Of a DNA stretch of 64,000 nucleotides, positions 33,656 to 42,194 are shown one piece after another. The DNA comes from Sulfurimonas lithotrophica (GTDB lineage Bacteria > Campylobacterota > Campylobacteria > Campylobacterales > Sulfurimonadaceae), in assembly GCF_009258225.1 (NCBI RefSeq), contig NZ_CP043617.1:496001-560000 (forward strand). The letters run 5' to 3'. Position numbers and translations under genes: made by a program. Positions within the stretch are counted from its first letter, which is position 1. Each line of letters opens with the position of its first letter. The notes under the pieces are model-generated. The model was not told where the DNA came from. It searched no databases and saw only the letters and a program-made list of their open reading frames with translations.

Positions 33656-34681
33656 ATGAATCTAAATCAAGTACAGCAGGCACAGTTTGATGAAATGAGT
33701 ATAGCTGAAAAGATAGCTATCCTTTTATTGCAACTTGGGGAAGAAACAACTGCAACACTTTTTACGAGTATGAATGTCGATAGTATTACGGAGGTATCAA
33801 AATATATTGCAAGAGATAAGTCGGTAGATCGTGGGGTGGCAACTGCAATTTTAGAAGAATTTTATGCAATCTTTCAGTCCGGGCAATACATAACAAGCGG
33901 TGGTTTAGAATATGCAAGAGAACTTTTATATAGAACTTTAGGACCTGATGAAGCAAAGAGAGTTTTGGAAAAACTCTCAAAATCTATGCAGGAATCTCAA
34001 AACTTTTCTTATCTTTCAAAAATCAAGCCTCAACAGCTTTCTGACTTTATTATAAACGAGCATCCACAAACGATTGCCCTTATTTTGGCACATATGGATT
34101 CAACCGAAGCTGCAGATACTTTAAGCTTTTTTCCGGATGAGTTAAGAAGTGAAGTATCTATGAGGATGGCAAAACTCGGAGATATCTCTCCATCGGTTAT
34201 TAAAAGAGTTTCTGCTGTGCTTGAATCCAAACTTGAATCTCTTGCATCTTACAAAGTCGAAGTTGGTGGACCGCGTGCAGTTGCAGATATCTTTAACCGT
34301 CTCGGTGCTAAGAGTTCTAAAGCTACTCTATCTCAAATTGAACAGCAAGATGAAGAACTTGCATCTATGATTAAAGAGATGATGTTTACTTTTGAAGATA
34401 TATCTACTCTTGATAAGGGTGCTATTACCGAAATTCTTAAAGCGGTTGATAAAAAAGAACTTATGCTTGCACTTAAATCGGCTCCTGAAGAGCTTAAAGA
34501 GAAATTTATGTCTGCAATGAGTGAGCGTGCTCAAGAAGCATTCCTAGAAGAGATGCAGTTCCTTGGTGCTGTTAAAATGAAAGATGTTGAAGGTGCTCAA
34601 CGTAAAATTGTTGAAACGGTTAACGGACTTGCCGAAACAGGAACTATTCAGATTGGTAACAATGAAGAGATGGTGGAGTAA
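33656..34681 (+). CDS. fliG: Flagellar motor switch protein FliG
   Basis: A 341-residue cytoplasmic rotor protein. The middle domain shows NEHPQTIALILAHMDSTEAADTLSFFP (containing the EHPQ motif), and the C-terminal torque-generating domain contains the charged helix DKKELMLALKSAPEELKEKFMSAMSERAQEAFLEEM. It connects FliF to FliM and interacts with the stator. It is three bases downstream of fliF. Confidence 0.97.
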   Translation: MNLNQVQQAQFDEMSIAEKIAILLLQLGEETTATLFTSMNVDSITEVSKYIARDKSVDRGVATAILEEFYAIFQSGQYITSGGLEYARELLYRTLGPDEAKRVLEKLSKSMQESQNFSYLSKIKPQQLSDFIINEHPQTIALILAHMDSTEAADTLSFFPDELRSEVSMRMAKLGDISPSVIKRVSAVLESKLESLASYKVEVGGPRAVADIFNRLGAKSSKATLSQIEQQDEELASMIKEMMFTFEDISTLDKGAITEILKAVDKKELMLALKSAPEELKEKFMSAMSERAQEAFLEEMQFLGAVKMKDVEGAQRKIVETVNGLAETGTIQIGNNEEMVE

Positions 34682-34684
34682 ACC

Positions 34685-35491
34685 TTGGCTAAAGTTATTT
34701 CTGAAAATAAATTATCAAAGCATACTATGGATAAATATAAATTTAAAGTATTCTCTATGAATGTAGGTAGTAATGAAGAGAATAAAGAACAAGTTGGTAC
34801 TAGCTCTTTGCAAGAGACTTCTGCAGAGTCTAAAACCCAAGAGAAACAAGAAATACAAAACGTTGACTCAAGTTCTTTAAGTACTAATTCAAAAGATTCA
34901 CTTATTGAATCTTTAATGAAAAAGACAGATGAGATGAGCTCTAACTTTATTAAGCTGCAAATGAAGTTAGAAAATATGAGTGACGAGCATAAGTTAGAAC
35001 TTCAAAAAGTAAAAGACGAAGCATTTGAAAAAGGTGTTGAAGAAGGACTGGAACAAGCTAAAAAAAACCAAGATAATAATGTGGCAAATAGTTTAAATCA
35101 GTTTATAGCTTCGGTAGAGACTTTGGGACAAAGTGCAAAGGAGTTTGAGTCTGCATTGGAAGGTATAAAAAGTTCTTTACTTGAGGCAGCCTGTGATATA
35201 GCTAAAGAGGTTATCTCTATTGAACTCTCGGACAATTCTAACGAGATAGCTAAAGTACTCTCAGAAGAATTGATAAACGAGTTGCAAAGTGCTTCAAAAG
35301 TAAAACTAAAAGTAAATCCTAAAAATCATGGAGCTATTTCTGAAGCAGTCGGTTCAGACGAACGAATAGAAGTATTAGCTGATAATGCCGTAAGTGAAGG
35401 CGGTGTTGTTGTTTTAAGCGATGCAGGTAATATAGATGCACAGATTAAAAAAAGATTTGAAAGAGTAAAGAGGGCAGCGTTAAGCGAGTAA
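34685..35491 (+). CDS. fliH: Flagellar assembly protein FliH
   Basis: A 268-residue protein. It has a low-complexity Ser/Glu/Lys-rich N-terminal part (about 20-75), a central coiled coil (about 75-140) and a C-terminal FliH/HrpE-like domain (LLEAACDIAKEVISIEL, VKLKVNPKNH, LSDAGNIDAQIKKRFERVKRA). FliH binds and restrains the export ATPase FliI, which is not in the window. The start is TTG at 34685, three bases after fliG. Confidence 0.9.
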   Translation: MAKVISENKLSKHTMDKYKFKVFSMNVGSNEENKEQVGTSSLQETSAESKTQEKQEIQNVDSSSLSTNSKDSLIESLMKKTDEMSSNFIKLQMKLENMSDEHKLELQKVKDEAFEKGVEEGLEQAKKNQDNNVANSLNQFIASVETLGQSAKEFESALEGIKSSLLEAACDIAKEVISIELSDNSNEIAKVLSEELINELQSASKVKLKVNPKNHGAISEAVGSDERIEVLADNAVSEGGVVVLSDAGNIDAQIKKRFERVKRAALSE

Positions 35492-35496
35492 TATAT

Positions 35497-37311
35497 ATGG
35501 ATATAAAATCAAAAAATATTAAAGAATTAGAAACTGTTTGTAATGATATAAGAGAAAGAATTTTAGACGTAGTAAGCAAAAACGGCGGGCATCTTAGCTC
35601 AACACTAGGTGCGACAGAATTGATAGTAGCTATGCACAAGGTTTTTGATAGCAATAAAGATCCGTTTATATTTGACGTATCGCATCAATCATATGCACAT
35701 AAACTTGTTACAGGACGATGGGATGAGTTTGAGAGTCTTAGAACATTCGGCGGTTTAAGCGGCTATACGAAACCTAGTGAGAGCGATGATGATTATTTTG
35801 TCGCAGGACACAGTTCCACATCAATCTCTTTAGGCGTAGGTGCGGCTAAAGGCATCGCACTTAAAGGTGAAACTGACAGCCGTATTCCGGTAGTTATGAT
35901 AGGTGACGGTTCTATGACTGCAGGTATGGTTTATGAGGCTTTAAATGAGCTTGGTGACAGAAAATATCCTATGGTTATCATACTAAACGATAATGAGATG
36001 AGTATAGCAAAACCCATAGGTGCAATATCAAAGATGCTCTCATCGGCAATGGCAAGCCCTTTTTACCAAAGATTTAAAAAAAATACGGAAAGTTTTGTAG
36101 ATAATTTTGGAGACGGTGCTAGATATATGGCTAAAAGGATGGAAGAATCCTTAAAGCTTATAACTCCTGGTATTATGTTTGAAGAGATGGGAATAGACTA
36201 TATAGGGCCTGTTGACGGACATGATTTAAAATCATTAATTGAAACACTTGAACTTGCTAAAAAACTGAACAAACCCGTAATTGTTCATGCTCAAACTCTA
36301 AAGGGCAAAGGTTATGAGATAGCTGAGGGTAAAGAGGAGAAGTGGCACGGAGTTGGACCCTTTGATATTGAAAACGGAGCTTCATCTAAAAAATCATCTT
36401 CAAAATCTGCAACTCAGATATATACAGAATCATTAATGCATCTGGCAAAACAAAACGAAAAGATAGTCGGGGCAACTGCCGCTATGCCGAGTGGAACGGG
36501 GCTTAGTGAACTTATAGAAGCTTATCCAAACAGATTTTGGGATGTAGCAATTGCGGAACAACATGCCGTAACATCAATGGCGGCTCTTGCAAAAGAGGGT
36601 TTTAAACCTTTTTGTACGATATATTCTACATTTTTACAACGTGGATACGATCAAGTTATACACGATACCTGTTTAATGAATCTTCCTGTTGTATTTGCAC
36701 TTGATCGTGCAGGTATAGTGGGTGAAGACGGTGAGACGCATCAGGGTGTTTTTGATATATCGTATCTACGTGCAGTTCCAAATATGACGCTTTTTGCTCC
36801 TAGGGATGAGAAAAGTTTTCATCAGGCTATGGCTTTTGCGGCCTCTTATGAGTATCCGTGTTCATTGAGATATCCAAGAGGTTCGTTTGTAGAAACAGAC
36901 CTTCCTGAGTCTGAAGAGTTTAAACTTGCTAAATCGCAACTGTTGCGTTCATCAAAAGGAGATAAGCTCTTTATAGGTTACGGCGGGGGAGTAGGACGTG
37001 CATATGAAACGGCTAAACTTATGGATGAAGATGTCAGCATCTTGGATTTACGTTTTGTAAAACCACTGGATGCTGAGATGCTTAGAGATTTAAGCACTAA
37101 ACATAAAAAATGGTATGTTTTCTCAGACAGCTCAAAAGCGGGCGGTGTAGGTTCTGCAATTTTAGAATTTTTATCCGATGAGAAAATACAAGATGTAGAG
37201 CTAGAGAGTTTTGAGTATGCTGATAAATTCATAACTCACGGAAATACAAAACTTGTTGAAGAGTCACTTGGTATATTACCTGAACAATTAGCCAAAAAGA
37301 TTAAAGGCTAA
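35497..37311 (+). CDS. dxs: 1-deoxy-D-xylulose-5-phosphate synthase
   Basis: A 604-residue thiamine diphosphate enzyme, the first step of the non-mevalonate isoprenoid pathway. It condenses pyruvate with glyceraldehyde 3-phosphate. The ThDP motif is visible as IGDGSMTAGMVYEALNELG, with FDVSHQSYAHKLVTGR upstream, and the transketolase-like middle domain has AEQHAVTSMAALAKEGFKP and DRAGIVGEDGETHQGVFDIS. It follows fliH by five bases, so it is co-transcribed with flagellar genes, as in related genomes. Confidence 0.97.
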   Translation: MDIKSKNIKELETVCNDIRERILDVVSKNGGHLSSTLGATELIVAMHKVFDSNKDPFIFDVSHQSYAHKLVTGRWDEFESLRTFGGLSGYTKPSESDDDYFVAGHSSTSISLGVGAAKGIALKGETDSRIPVVMIGDGSMTAGMVYEALNELGDRKYPMVIILNDNEMSIAKPIGAISKMLSSAMASPFYQRFKKNTESFVDNFGDGARYMAKRMEESLKLITPGIMFEEMGIDYIGPVDGHDLKSLIETLELAKKLNKPVIVHAQTLKGKGYEIAEGKEEKWHGVGPFDIENGASSKKSSSKSATQIYTESLMHLAKQNEKIVGATAAMPSGTGLSELIEAYPNRFWDVAIAEQHAVTSMAALAKEGFKPFCTIYSTFLQRGYDQVIHDTCLMNLPVVFALDRAGIVGEDGETHQGVFDISYLRAVPNMTLFAPRDEKSFHQAMAFAASYEYPCSLRYPRGSFVETDLPESEEFKLAKSQLLRSSKGDKLFIGYGGGVGRAYETAKLMDEDVSILDLRFVKPLDAEMLRDLSTKHKKWYVFSDSSKAGGVGSAILEFLSDEKIQDVELESFEYADKFITHGNTKLVEESLGILPEQLAKKIKG

Positions 37312-38006
37312 TTTAAAATAATTACTCCGGCAAACCTTCCCGTTTGTCCATCACGTCTATATGAGTAGTAGTTTTTGTCATTGCATGAACTACACTCATC
37401 TAAAAGTTTGATATTTTCATCCAAAACCCCATAATCACTTAGCTGTTTTAAAATTATTTTATTTACATCCAAATAAAAAAAGTCGTCTATTATTTTTACG
37501 GCATAATCAAACCCTAGTTCTTTTGCTTCAGCATCTATCTCACTTCCGACTTCATAACAGTTTTGACAGATGCTCGCACCTATATGAACTTTTATATTTT
37601 TTATATCCGAGGCATAGTTTTTAACAAAAACATCCAGTACGTTTTTAACTATATTTTTAAAAGCACCCTGACGTCCTGCATGAACCGCTGCTATAACTCC
37701 TCTTATCTCATCATAAAAAAGTAGAGGGCTACAATCTGCTACCATAACCATAAGAGGGATGTTTTTCTTATCTGTTATAAGTGCATCGCACTCGGGTGGA
37801 TTGTTAAAGTTATTATCTTTATCTACAATATGTACGATATCGGAGTGAATTTGTTTCATATGAACGAGTTTATTAAAATCATAATTATGTTTTTTAGCTA
37901 AGTGTTTATGATTGTTTATTACACTATTCTTATCATCATTGACATGAAATGCTAGGTTACCGTCTTCTCTTGATGTGAAGAAAAATTTAGTTTGATATAA
38001 TGACAT
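37308..38006 (-). CDS. pgeF: Laccase-domain purine nucleoside phosphorylase (YfiH/PgeF family)
   Basis: A protein of about 232 residues with the multicopper-oxidase-like YfiH fold: LVHMKQIHSDIVHIVD, then VADCSPLLFYDEIRGVIAAVHAGRQGAFKNIV, holding the zinc-binding Cys and His residues, and later YSYRRDGQTGRFAGVI. Homologues act on adenosine/inosine or trim peptidoglycan intermediates. The ATG at 38006 gives MSLYQTKFFFTSRE; an ATG 23 codons upstream would add an unrelated extension that overlaps ovoA. It converges with dxs. Confidence 0.87.
   Translation of the reverse strand: MSLYQTKFFFTSREDGNLAFHVNDDKNSVINNHKHLAKKHNYDFNKLVHMKQIHSDIVHIVDKDNNFNNPPECDALITDKKNIPLMVMVADCSPLLFYDEIRGVIAAVHAGRQGAFKNIVKNVLDVFVKNYASDIKNIKVHIGASICQNCYEVGSEIDAEAKELGFDYAVKIIDDFFYLDVNKIILKQLSDYGVLDENIKLLDECSSCNDKNYYSYRRDGQTGRFAGVIILN
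37996..38001 (+). promoter_or_regulatory. -10 element for ovoA
   Basis: A perfect TATAAT in the context GTTTGATATAATGAC, 33 bases before the TTG start of ovoA and inside the first codons of the divergent pgeF. It predicts a short leader of about 27 bases with an AAAAAGGG ribosome-binding site. Confidence 0.5.
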
Positions 38007-38034
38007 TATTAATTGTACCGAAAAAGGGTTTGTT

Positions 38035-40137
38035 TTGAGTAAGTTAAGTATATATCCACTAACATTGCAGGGCACAGATATAGAAAAAAAGAGAGAAGAG
38101 ATACTTGCGTATTTTCATAATACGTATAGTCTTTATGAGAAGATGTTTGAAGTTTTAAAGGATGATAGCGTCTTTTATAAAAAGAGTGAACCGACTCGTC
38201 ATCCAATGATTTTTTACTTTGGTCATACTGCTACTTTTTTTATAAATAAACTTATAAATATGAAGATAATAGATAAACGGATAAATCCTGATTTTGAGTC
38301 TATTTTTGCCGTGGGCGTAGATGAGATGGAATGGGATGATATGGATGAAGCCAGATATAAATGGCCCCAAGTCTCAGAGGTAAAAGAGTATAGAAGTAAA
38401 GTAAGGGAATTAGTCGATAAACTAATCAGTGAAATGGATTTTAAGCTTCCTATTACTTGGGATAGTGATATGTGGATAATACTTATGGCAATTGAACATG
38501 AACGCATCCATATAGAGACATCAAGCGTATTGCATCGTCAGATGCCTTTAGAGTTTATTAAAAATGTAGATGACTTTAAAATATGTAAAGAGTGTAAAAA
38601 TGTAGTCTCAAACTCACTTGTAAGTATTCCAAAAACAAGTGTTAATCTTGGAAAAGACAGAGATGATAAATACTATGGCTGGGATAATGAATACGGTATT
38701 TATAAAGAGGATGTAAAAGAGTTTAAAGCATCCAAGTATCTAGTTTCCAACAATGAGTTTATGGAGTTCGTACAAGAGGACGGTTATGAAAGAGAAGAGT
38801 ACTGGTGTGATGAGGGTAAAAAGTTTTTAAAAATCACAGGGGCAAAACATCCACCTTTTTGGATAAAAGAGCAAGAAGGTTTTAGTTTCCGTACCCTTAC
38901 AAAAAAAGTTAAGATGCCTCTTTCTTGGCCAGTTGAGGTAAACAACCTGGAAGCTATGGCATTTTGCAGATACAAATCTCAAAAAGATAAAATTAAATAC
39001 ACACTGCCGAGTGAAGCCGAATATGAAGCTATCTGCCAGTATGCAGGTGTAGATGATATACAGAGTGAGTTAAAAGCAAACCATAACTTTGGAGTCTCAA
39101 GCAGTGTATCTGTAAGCATCAATGAATTTAAAGCTAATAACGGGAGCATCTATGATGTAGTGGGAAATGTATGGCAACATTCACGTACACCTATAAGGCC
39201 GTTTGAAGGATTTGAGGTACACAAGGCATATGATGATTTTACAACACCTACATATGATGAAAAACACGCACTTATTTTAGGTTCGTCTTGGGCAAGCAGT
39301 GGAAACTTGATAATGAAAAAATCACGTTACGCTTTTAGAAGGCATTTTTACCAACATGCAGGTTTTAGATACGTGGAGACTCAAGCAGATGATTCAAAAA
39401 AAGAAAATATTTACGAGAGTGATGATTTAGTCTCTCAGTATTGTGAATTTCAATACGGCGATGAAAACTTTGGCATAAAAAACTTTGCAACATCTTGTGT
39501 CGAAAATGTTATTAAATATATGACAAAATCTAAAAAAGCACTCGATATAGGCTGTGCAACGGGTAGGGCAAGTTTTGAATTGACAAAGTTTTTTGATGAG
39601 GTGGAAGGGATTGATTTTTCTGCTCGTTTTGTAGGCGTGGGTACAAAGCTGAAAAAAGAGGGTTATATAGCTTGGAAGTCAAAAACAGAAGGCGATTTGT
39701 ATGAACACAAAAAAGTAACTCTTGAAGATTTAGGCTATAAAGGCTTTGAAGAAAAAGTCACTTTTTGGCAAGGAGATGCATGTAATATCAAGCCGAATTT
39801 TACAGGCTATGATTTGGTACTTGCAAAAAACCTAATAGACCGTTTATATAATCCAAGACTTTTTTTAAAATCTATAAAACAGCGTATAAATCAAGGCGGA
39901 GTTTTAATGCTTACTTCACCTTACACTTGGCAGGAAGAATCAACTACTAAAGAGTTATGGCTAGGCGGATTTAAAGACTCTTTTGGTAAAGAGTGTTACA
40001 CACTTGATGGGATAAAAGAGATTTTAGATGACGAGTTTGAGCTTTTAGAAGTAAAAGATATAGAGTTTGTTATAAAAGAGACTAACAGGAAGTTCCAGCA
40101 TACCGTAGCAGAGGCTAGCATCTGGAGAAAAAAGTGA
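38035..40137 (+). CDS. ovoA: 5-histidylcysteine sulfoxide synthase, ovothiol biosynthesis
   Basis: A 700-residue three-domain enzyme. The N-terminal DinB-like domain carries HX3HXE as His155, His159 and Glu161 (IEHERIHIE), with another conserved His at 64 (YFGHTATFF), likely the non-haem iron ligands. The middle is a formylglycine-generating-enzyme-like domain (about 215-450, with VVGNVWQHSRTPIRPFEGF and SSWASSGNLIMKKSRYAFRRHFYQHAGFRY). The C-terminus (about 480-700) is a SAM methyltransferase with LDIGCATGRASFEL at about 502. OvoA joins cysteine to C5 of histidine with O2 and later N-methylates 5-thiohistidine to ovothiol A. The start is TTG. The next gene overlaps by four bases. Confidence 0.92.
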   Translation: MSKLSIYPLTLQGTDIEKKREEILAYFHNTYSLYEKMFEVLKDDSVFYKKSEPTRHPMIFYFGHTATFFINKLINMKIIDKRINPDFESIFAVGVDEMEWDDMDEARYKWPQVSEVKEYRSKVRELVDKLISEMDFKLPITWDSDMWIILMAIEHERIHIETSSVLHRQMPLEFIKNVDDFKICKECKNVVSNSLVSIPKTSVNLGKDRDDKYYGWDNEYGIYKEDVKEFKASKYLVSNNEFMEFVQEDGYEREEYWCDEGKKFLKITGAKHPPFWIKEQEGFSFRTLTKKVKMPLSWPVEVNNLEAMAFCRYKSQKDKIKYTLPSEAEYEAICQYAGVDDIQSELKANHNFGVSSSVSVSINEFKANNGSIYDVVGNVWQHSRTPIRPFEGFEVHKAYDDFTTPTYDEKHALILGSSWASSGNLIMKKSRYAFRRHFYQHAGFRYVETQADDSKKENIYESDDLVSQYCEFQYGDENFGIKNFATSCVENVIKYMTKSKKALDIGCATGRASFELTKFFDEVEGIDFSARFVGVGTKLKKEGYIAWKSKTEGDLYEHKKVTLEDLGYKGFEEKVTFWQGDACNIKPNFTGYDLVLAKNLIDRLYNPRLFLKSIKQRINQGGVLMLTSPYTWQEESTTKELWLGGFKDSFGKECYTLDGIKEILDDEFELLEVKDIEFVIKETNRKFQHTVAEASIWRKK

Positions 40138-41321
40138 GTTATAGCTTTAAAAAGTCAGCTTGCAGAAAAGATACTAATGCAGAAAAATATAAACTAAGAG
40201 AGAAGCTTTTTGGGACTGAAGACGTAGAACCCGTATGGGTTGCGGATATGGATATAGATACACCGGATTTTGTCACAGATGCTATAAAAAAAAGGCTAAA
40301 TCATCCCGTATTTGGTTATGAAGATATGCCAGAGAGTGCATATGAAGCTCAAATAGACTGGCTTTATAGACATCATGGAATTAAGTACGAAGTAGTTGAT
40401 ATGCTGTACTCTCACTCTGTTGTTGCATCTATGCATACTGCAATAGAAGCTTTTAGCAAAGTAGGGGATAAGATTATAGTTCAAACACCTGTGTATCCGC
40501 CTTTTTTTAAATCTGTAACACAGCTGGATAGAAAAGTTTTAGTTAATCCTTTAAAGCTTCAAGAGAATGGAATATATACTTTTGATTTGGATGATTTAGA
40601 ATCACAAATAGATGAAAAAACAAAGATGATTTTATTGTGTTCCCCTCACAATCCCGTTGGACGTGTATGGAAGAGGGATGAGTTAGAATCTCTTTTAGAG
40701 ATATGTCTTAAACACAATATTGTAATTTTTTCAGATGAGATACACTCAGATTTGGTATATGCTCCAAACAAGCATATCCCGTTTGCATCTATAAGCAAAA
40801 AAGCAAAAGATATTACGGTTAGTACCTTTGGAGTCGGAAAAACATTTAATATGGCGGGATTTGCAATAAGTACGGTAGCTATTGCAAATGAGGAGCTTAG
40901 AGATAGATTTTTAAAAGCATATTCTAAAGTACATTTTGCCCAGGGTGCATCACTCTCTCATGTGGCATTTGAAGCTGCATATAAAAACGGAGATGTATGG
41001 TTAAGTAAATTAAAAGAGCATCTGCGTAACAACTATACTCTTTTAAAAAAATTATGCGATAAATATCCTCAGTTTATAAAAATAACACCTATTGAAGCTA
41101 CATATTTAGCCTGGCTTGATTGTAGAGGTATGGGTTTAAGAGATAAAGAATTAAGAGATTTTTTTATAAAAAATGCAAAACTCGGGTTAAATGCGGGAAT
41201 TGCTTTTGGAAAGGCAGGAAGTGGCTTTATGCGCTTGAATTTTGCTCTCTCGTCTGATAAAATGTCAAAGGTTATTCAGCAGTTGGAATCTGCACTTAAA
41301 AATAGGAAAATAAATGGTTAG
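40134..41321 (+). CDS. PatB/MalY-type C-S lyase, candidate OvoB
   Basis: A 395-residue fold-type I PLP enzyme: VWVADMDIDTPDFV, LLCSPHNPVGRVWKRDEL, FSDEIHSDLVY and the PLP-lysine region TFGVGKTFNMAGFAIST. These match the PatB/MalY cystathionine beta-lyase-like group. The GTG start overlaps the ovoA stop (GTGA), so translation is coupled. In ovothiol synthesis a PLP beta-lyase (OvoB) cleaves histidylcysteine sulfoxide to 5-thiohistidine; the coupling makes that role very likely here. General cystathionine lyase activity is the alternative. Confidence 0.82.
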   Translation: MSYSFKKSACRKDTNAEKYKLREKLFGTEDVEPVWVADMDIDTPDFVTDAIKKRLNHPVFGYEDMPESAYEAQIDWLYRHHGIKYEVVDMLYSHSVVASMHTAIEAFSKVGDKIIVQTPVYPPFFKSVTQLDRKVLVNPLKLQENGIYTFDLDDLESQIDEKTKMILLCSPHNPVGRVWKRDELESLLEICLKHNIVIFSDEIHSDLVYAPNKHIPFASISKKAKDITVSTFGVGKTFNMAGFAISTVAIANEELRDRFLKAYSKVHFAQGASLSHVAFEAAYKNGDVWLSKLKEHLRNNYTLLKKLCDKYPQFIKITPIEATYLAWLDCRGMGLRDKELRDFFIKNAKLGLNAGIAFGKAGSGFMRLNFALSSDKMSKVIQQLESALKNRKING

Positions 41322-41544
41322 AAATATAGATTGGGGAGAATTCAAATCATATCGTGCTTCAAGCACAAAAGAACAAGATAATTTTTTAATGATGCTTGAC
41401 TTTTTAAAAAGTTATTATAATCTTTACAGTGTATTTGATATATACGATACATTGGCAGGTGATGAAACCACAAAGATGATGTTAGATAAAAGAGATATAA
41501 CCTCTCCTGAAGGTTTAGAATCTTATCTTTTTAAAGCCGTTTAA
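41314..41544 (+). CDS. Small conserved-looking protein downstream of ovoB
   Basis: A 76-residue acidic protein (NIDWGEFKSYRASSTKEQDNF, then LAGDETTKMMLDKRDITSPEGLE). It overlaps the end of the lyase gene by eight bases and its stop abuts the next start, which supports real translation. It has no signal peptide, membrane helix or cysteines. No family was recognised; any role in ovothiol metabolism is only suggested by position. Confidence 0.6.
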   Translation: MVRNIDWGEFKSYRASSTKEQDNFLMMLDFLKSYYNLYSVFDIYDTLAGDETTKMMLDKRDITSPEGLESYLFKAV

Positions 41545-41958
41545 TTGTCTTTAAAAAAAATAGAATCGTTTTTAGATGAGCATCATGTTCTTAGTCTTGC
41601 TACATCTTATAAAAATGAGTTAAGTGTTTGTAGTCTTTTTTATGCATATGAAAAAAACAGTTCGACTTTTGTAGTTGCAAGCAGTGAAGATACTACGCAT
41701 ATTCAACATATTTTAAAAAACAAACAAGTAGCAGGTTCTGTTGTTCTTGAAACAAAAAAAGTCGGTAAAATTCAAGGTCTGCAGTTTCGCGGTGAATTTG
41801 AGGTTTTGGAAGATAACGACTTAAAAAAACTCTACTTTAAAGCTTTTCCATATGCTTTGACTATGAATCCAAAGTTGTGGAAAATAAAAGCAAATTACTT
41901 TAAATTTACGGATAACACTTTGGGTTTTGGTAAAAAATTTATTTGGGAGAGAGACTAA
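41545..41958 (+). CDS. PNPOx-like flavin-binding-fold protein
   Basis: A 137-residue protein with the split-barrel fold of pyridoxamine phosphate oxidase-like proteins: HHVLSLATSYKNELSVCSLFYAYEKNSSTFVVASSEDTTHIQHI followed by GKIQGLQFRGEFEVLED, similar to the YhbP group. Such proteins bind FMN, haem or related cofactors, with varied roles. The start is TTG directly after the preceding stop. It is the last gene of the apparent ovoA operon and overlaps the convergent Cys-rich gene by four bases. A flavin-dependent link to the thiol is possible but not shown. Confidence 0.72.
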   Translation: MSLKKIESFLDEHHVLSLATSYKNELSVCSLFYAYEKNSSTFVVASSEDTTHIQHILKNKQVAGSVVLETKKVGKIQGLQFRGEFEVLEDNDLKKLYFKAFPYALTMNPKLWKIKANYFKFTDNTLGFGKKFIWERD

Positions 41959-42134
41959 GAACTTTTTGCGGGTTTCTTTTGTATAAACTGTGAACAGTCG
42001 CTTCCTGAGCTTTGAAATACTACTATTGATGGTAACTGTTGTGATTTAAATCCGTATGCCCTGCATCCATGAGGTTTACCGGCCTGCCAAGTTACAAAAT
42101 AATATATACATCTTCTACAGTTGATTCTTTTCAT
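41955..42134 (-). CDS. Small four-cysteine protein, conserved in Campylobacterota
   Basis: About 59 residues from the ATG at 42134: MKRINCRRCIYYFVTWQAG, PHGCRAYGFKS, and SSGSDCSQF. The cysteines (CxxC, then two single Cys) suggest a small zinc- or metal-binding fold. I have seen similar short proteins in this phylum without a firmly assigned function. An upstream ATG at 42188 would add a poorly fitting extension. It is divergent from dut and convergent with the PNPOx-like gene. Confidence 0.65.
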   Translation of the reverse strand: MKRINCRRCIYYFVTWQAGKPHGCRAYGFKSQQLPSIVVFQSSGSDCSQFIQKKPAKSS

Positions 42135-42158
42135 AACCGAAATTTTATCATATTTAGA

Positions 42159-42164
42159 TACAAT
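42159..42164 (+). promoter_or_regulatory. -10 element for dut
   Basis: TACAAT in the context TTTAGATACAATTATTTT, about 30 bases upstream of the dut start and followed by the ribosome-binding site AAGGG at 42181-42185. Confidence 0.45.
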
Positions 42165-42194
42165 TATTTTACTAAATTTAAAGGGCATATGTTT

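Noticed and set aside
38009-38075. Longer start for pgeF
   Set aside because: The extension would overlap the ovoA start and does not resemble the family; MSLYQTKFFFTSRE is the natural N-terminus.
42069-42194. N-terminal extension of dut
   Set aside because: It overlaps the divergent Cys-rich gene and the promoter, and the family begins near the ATG at 42195.
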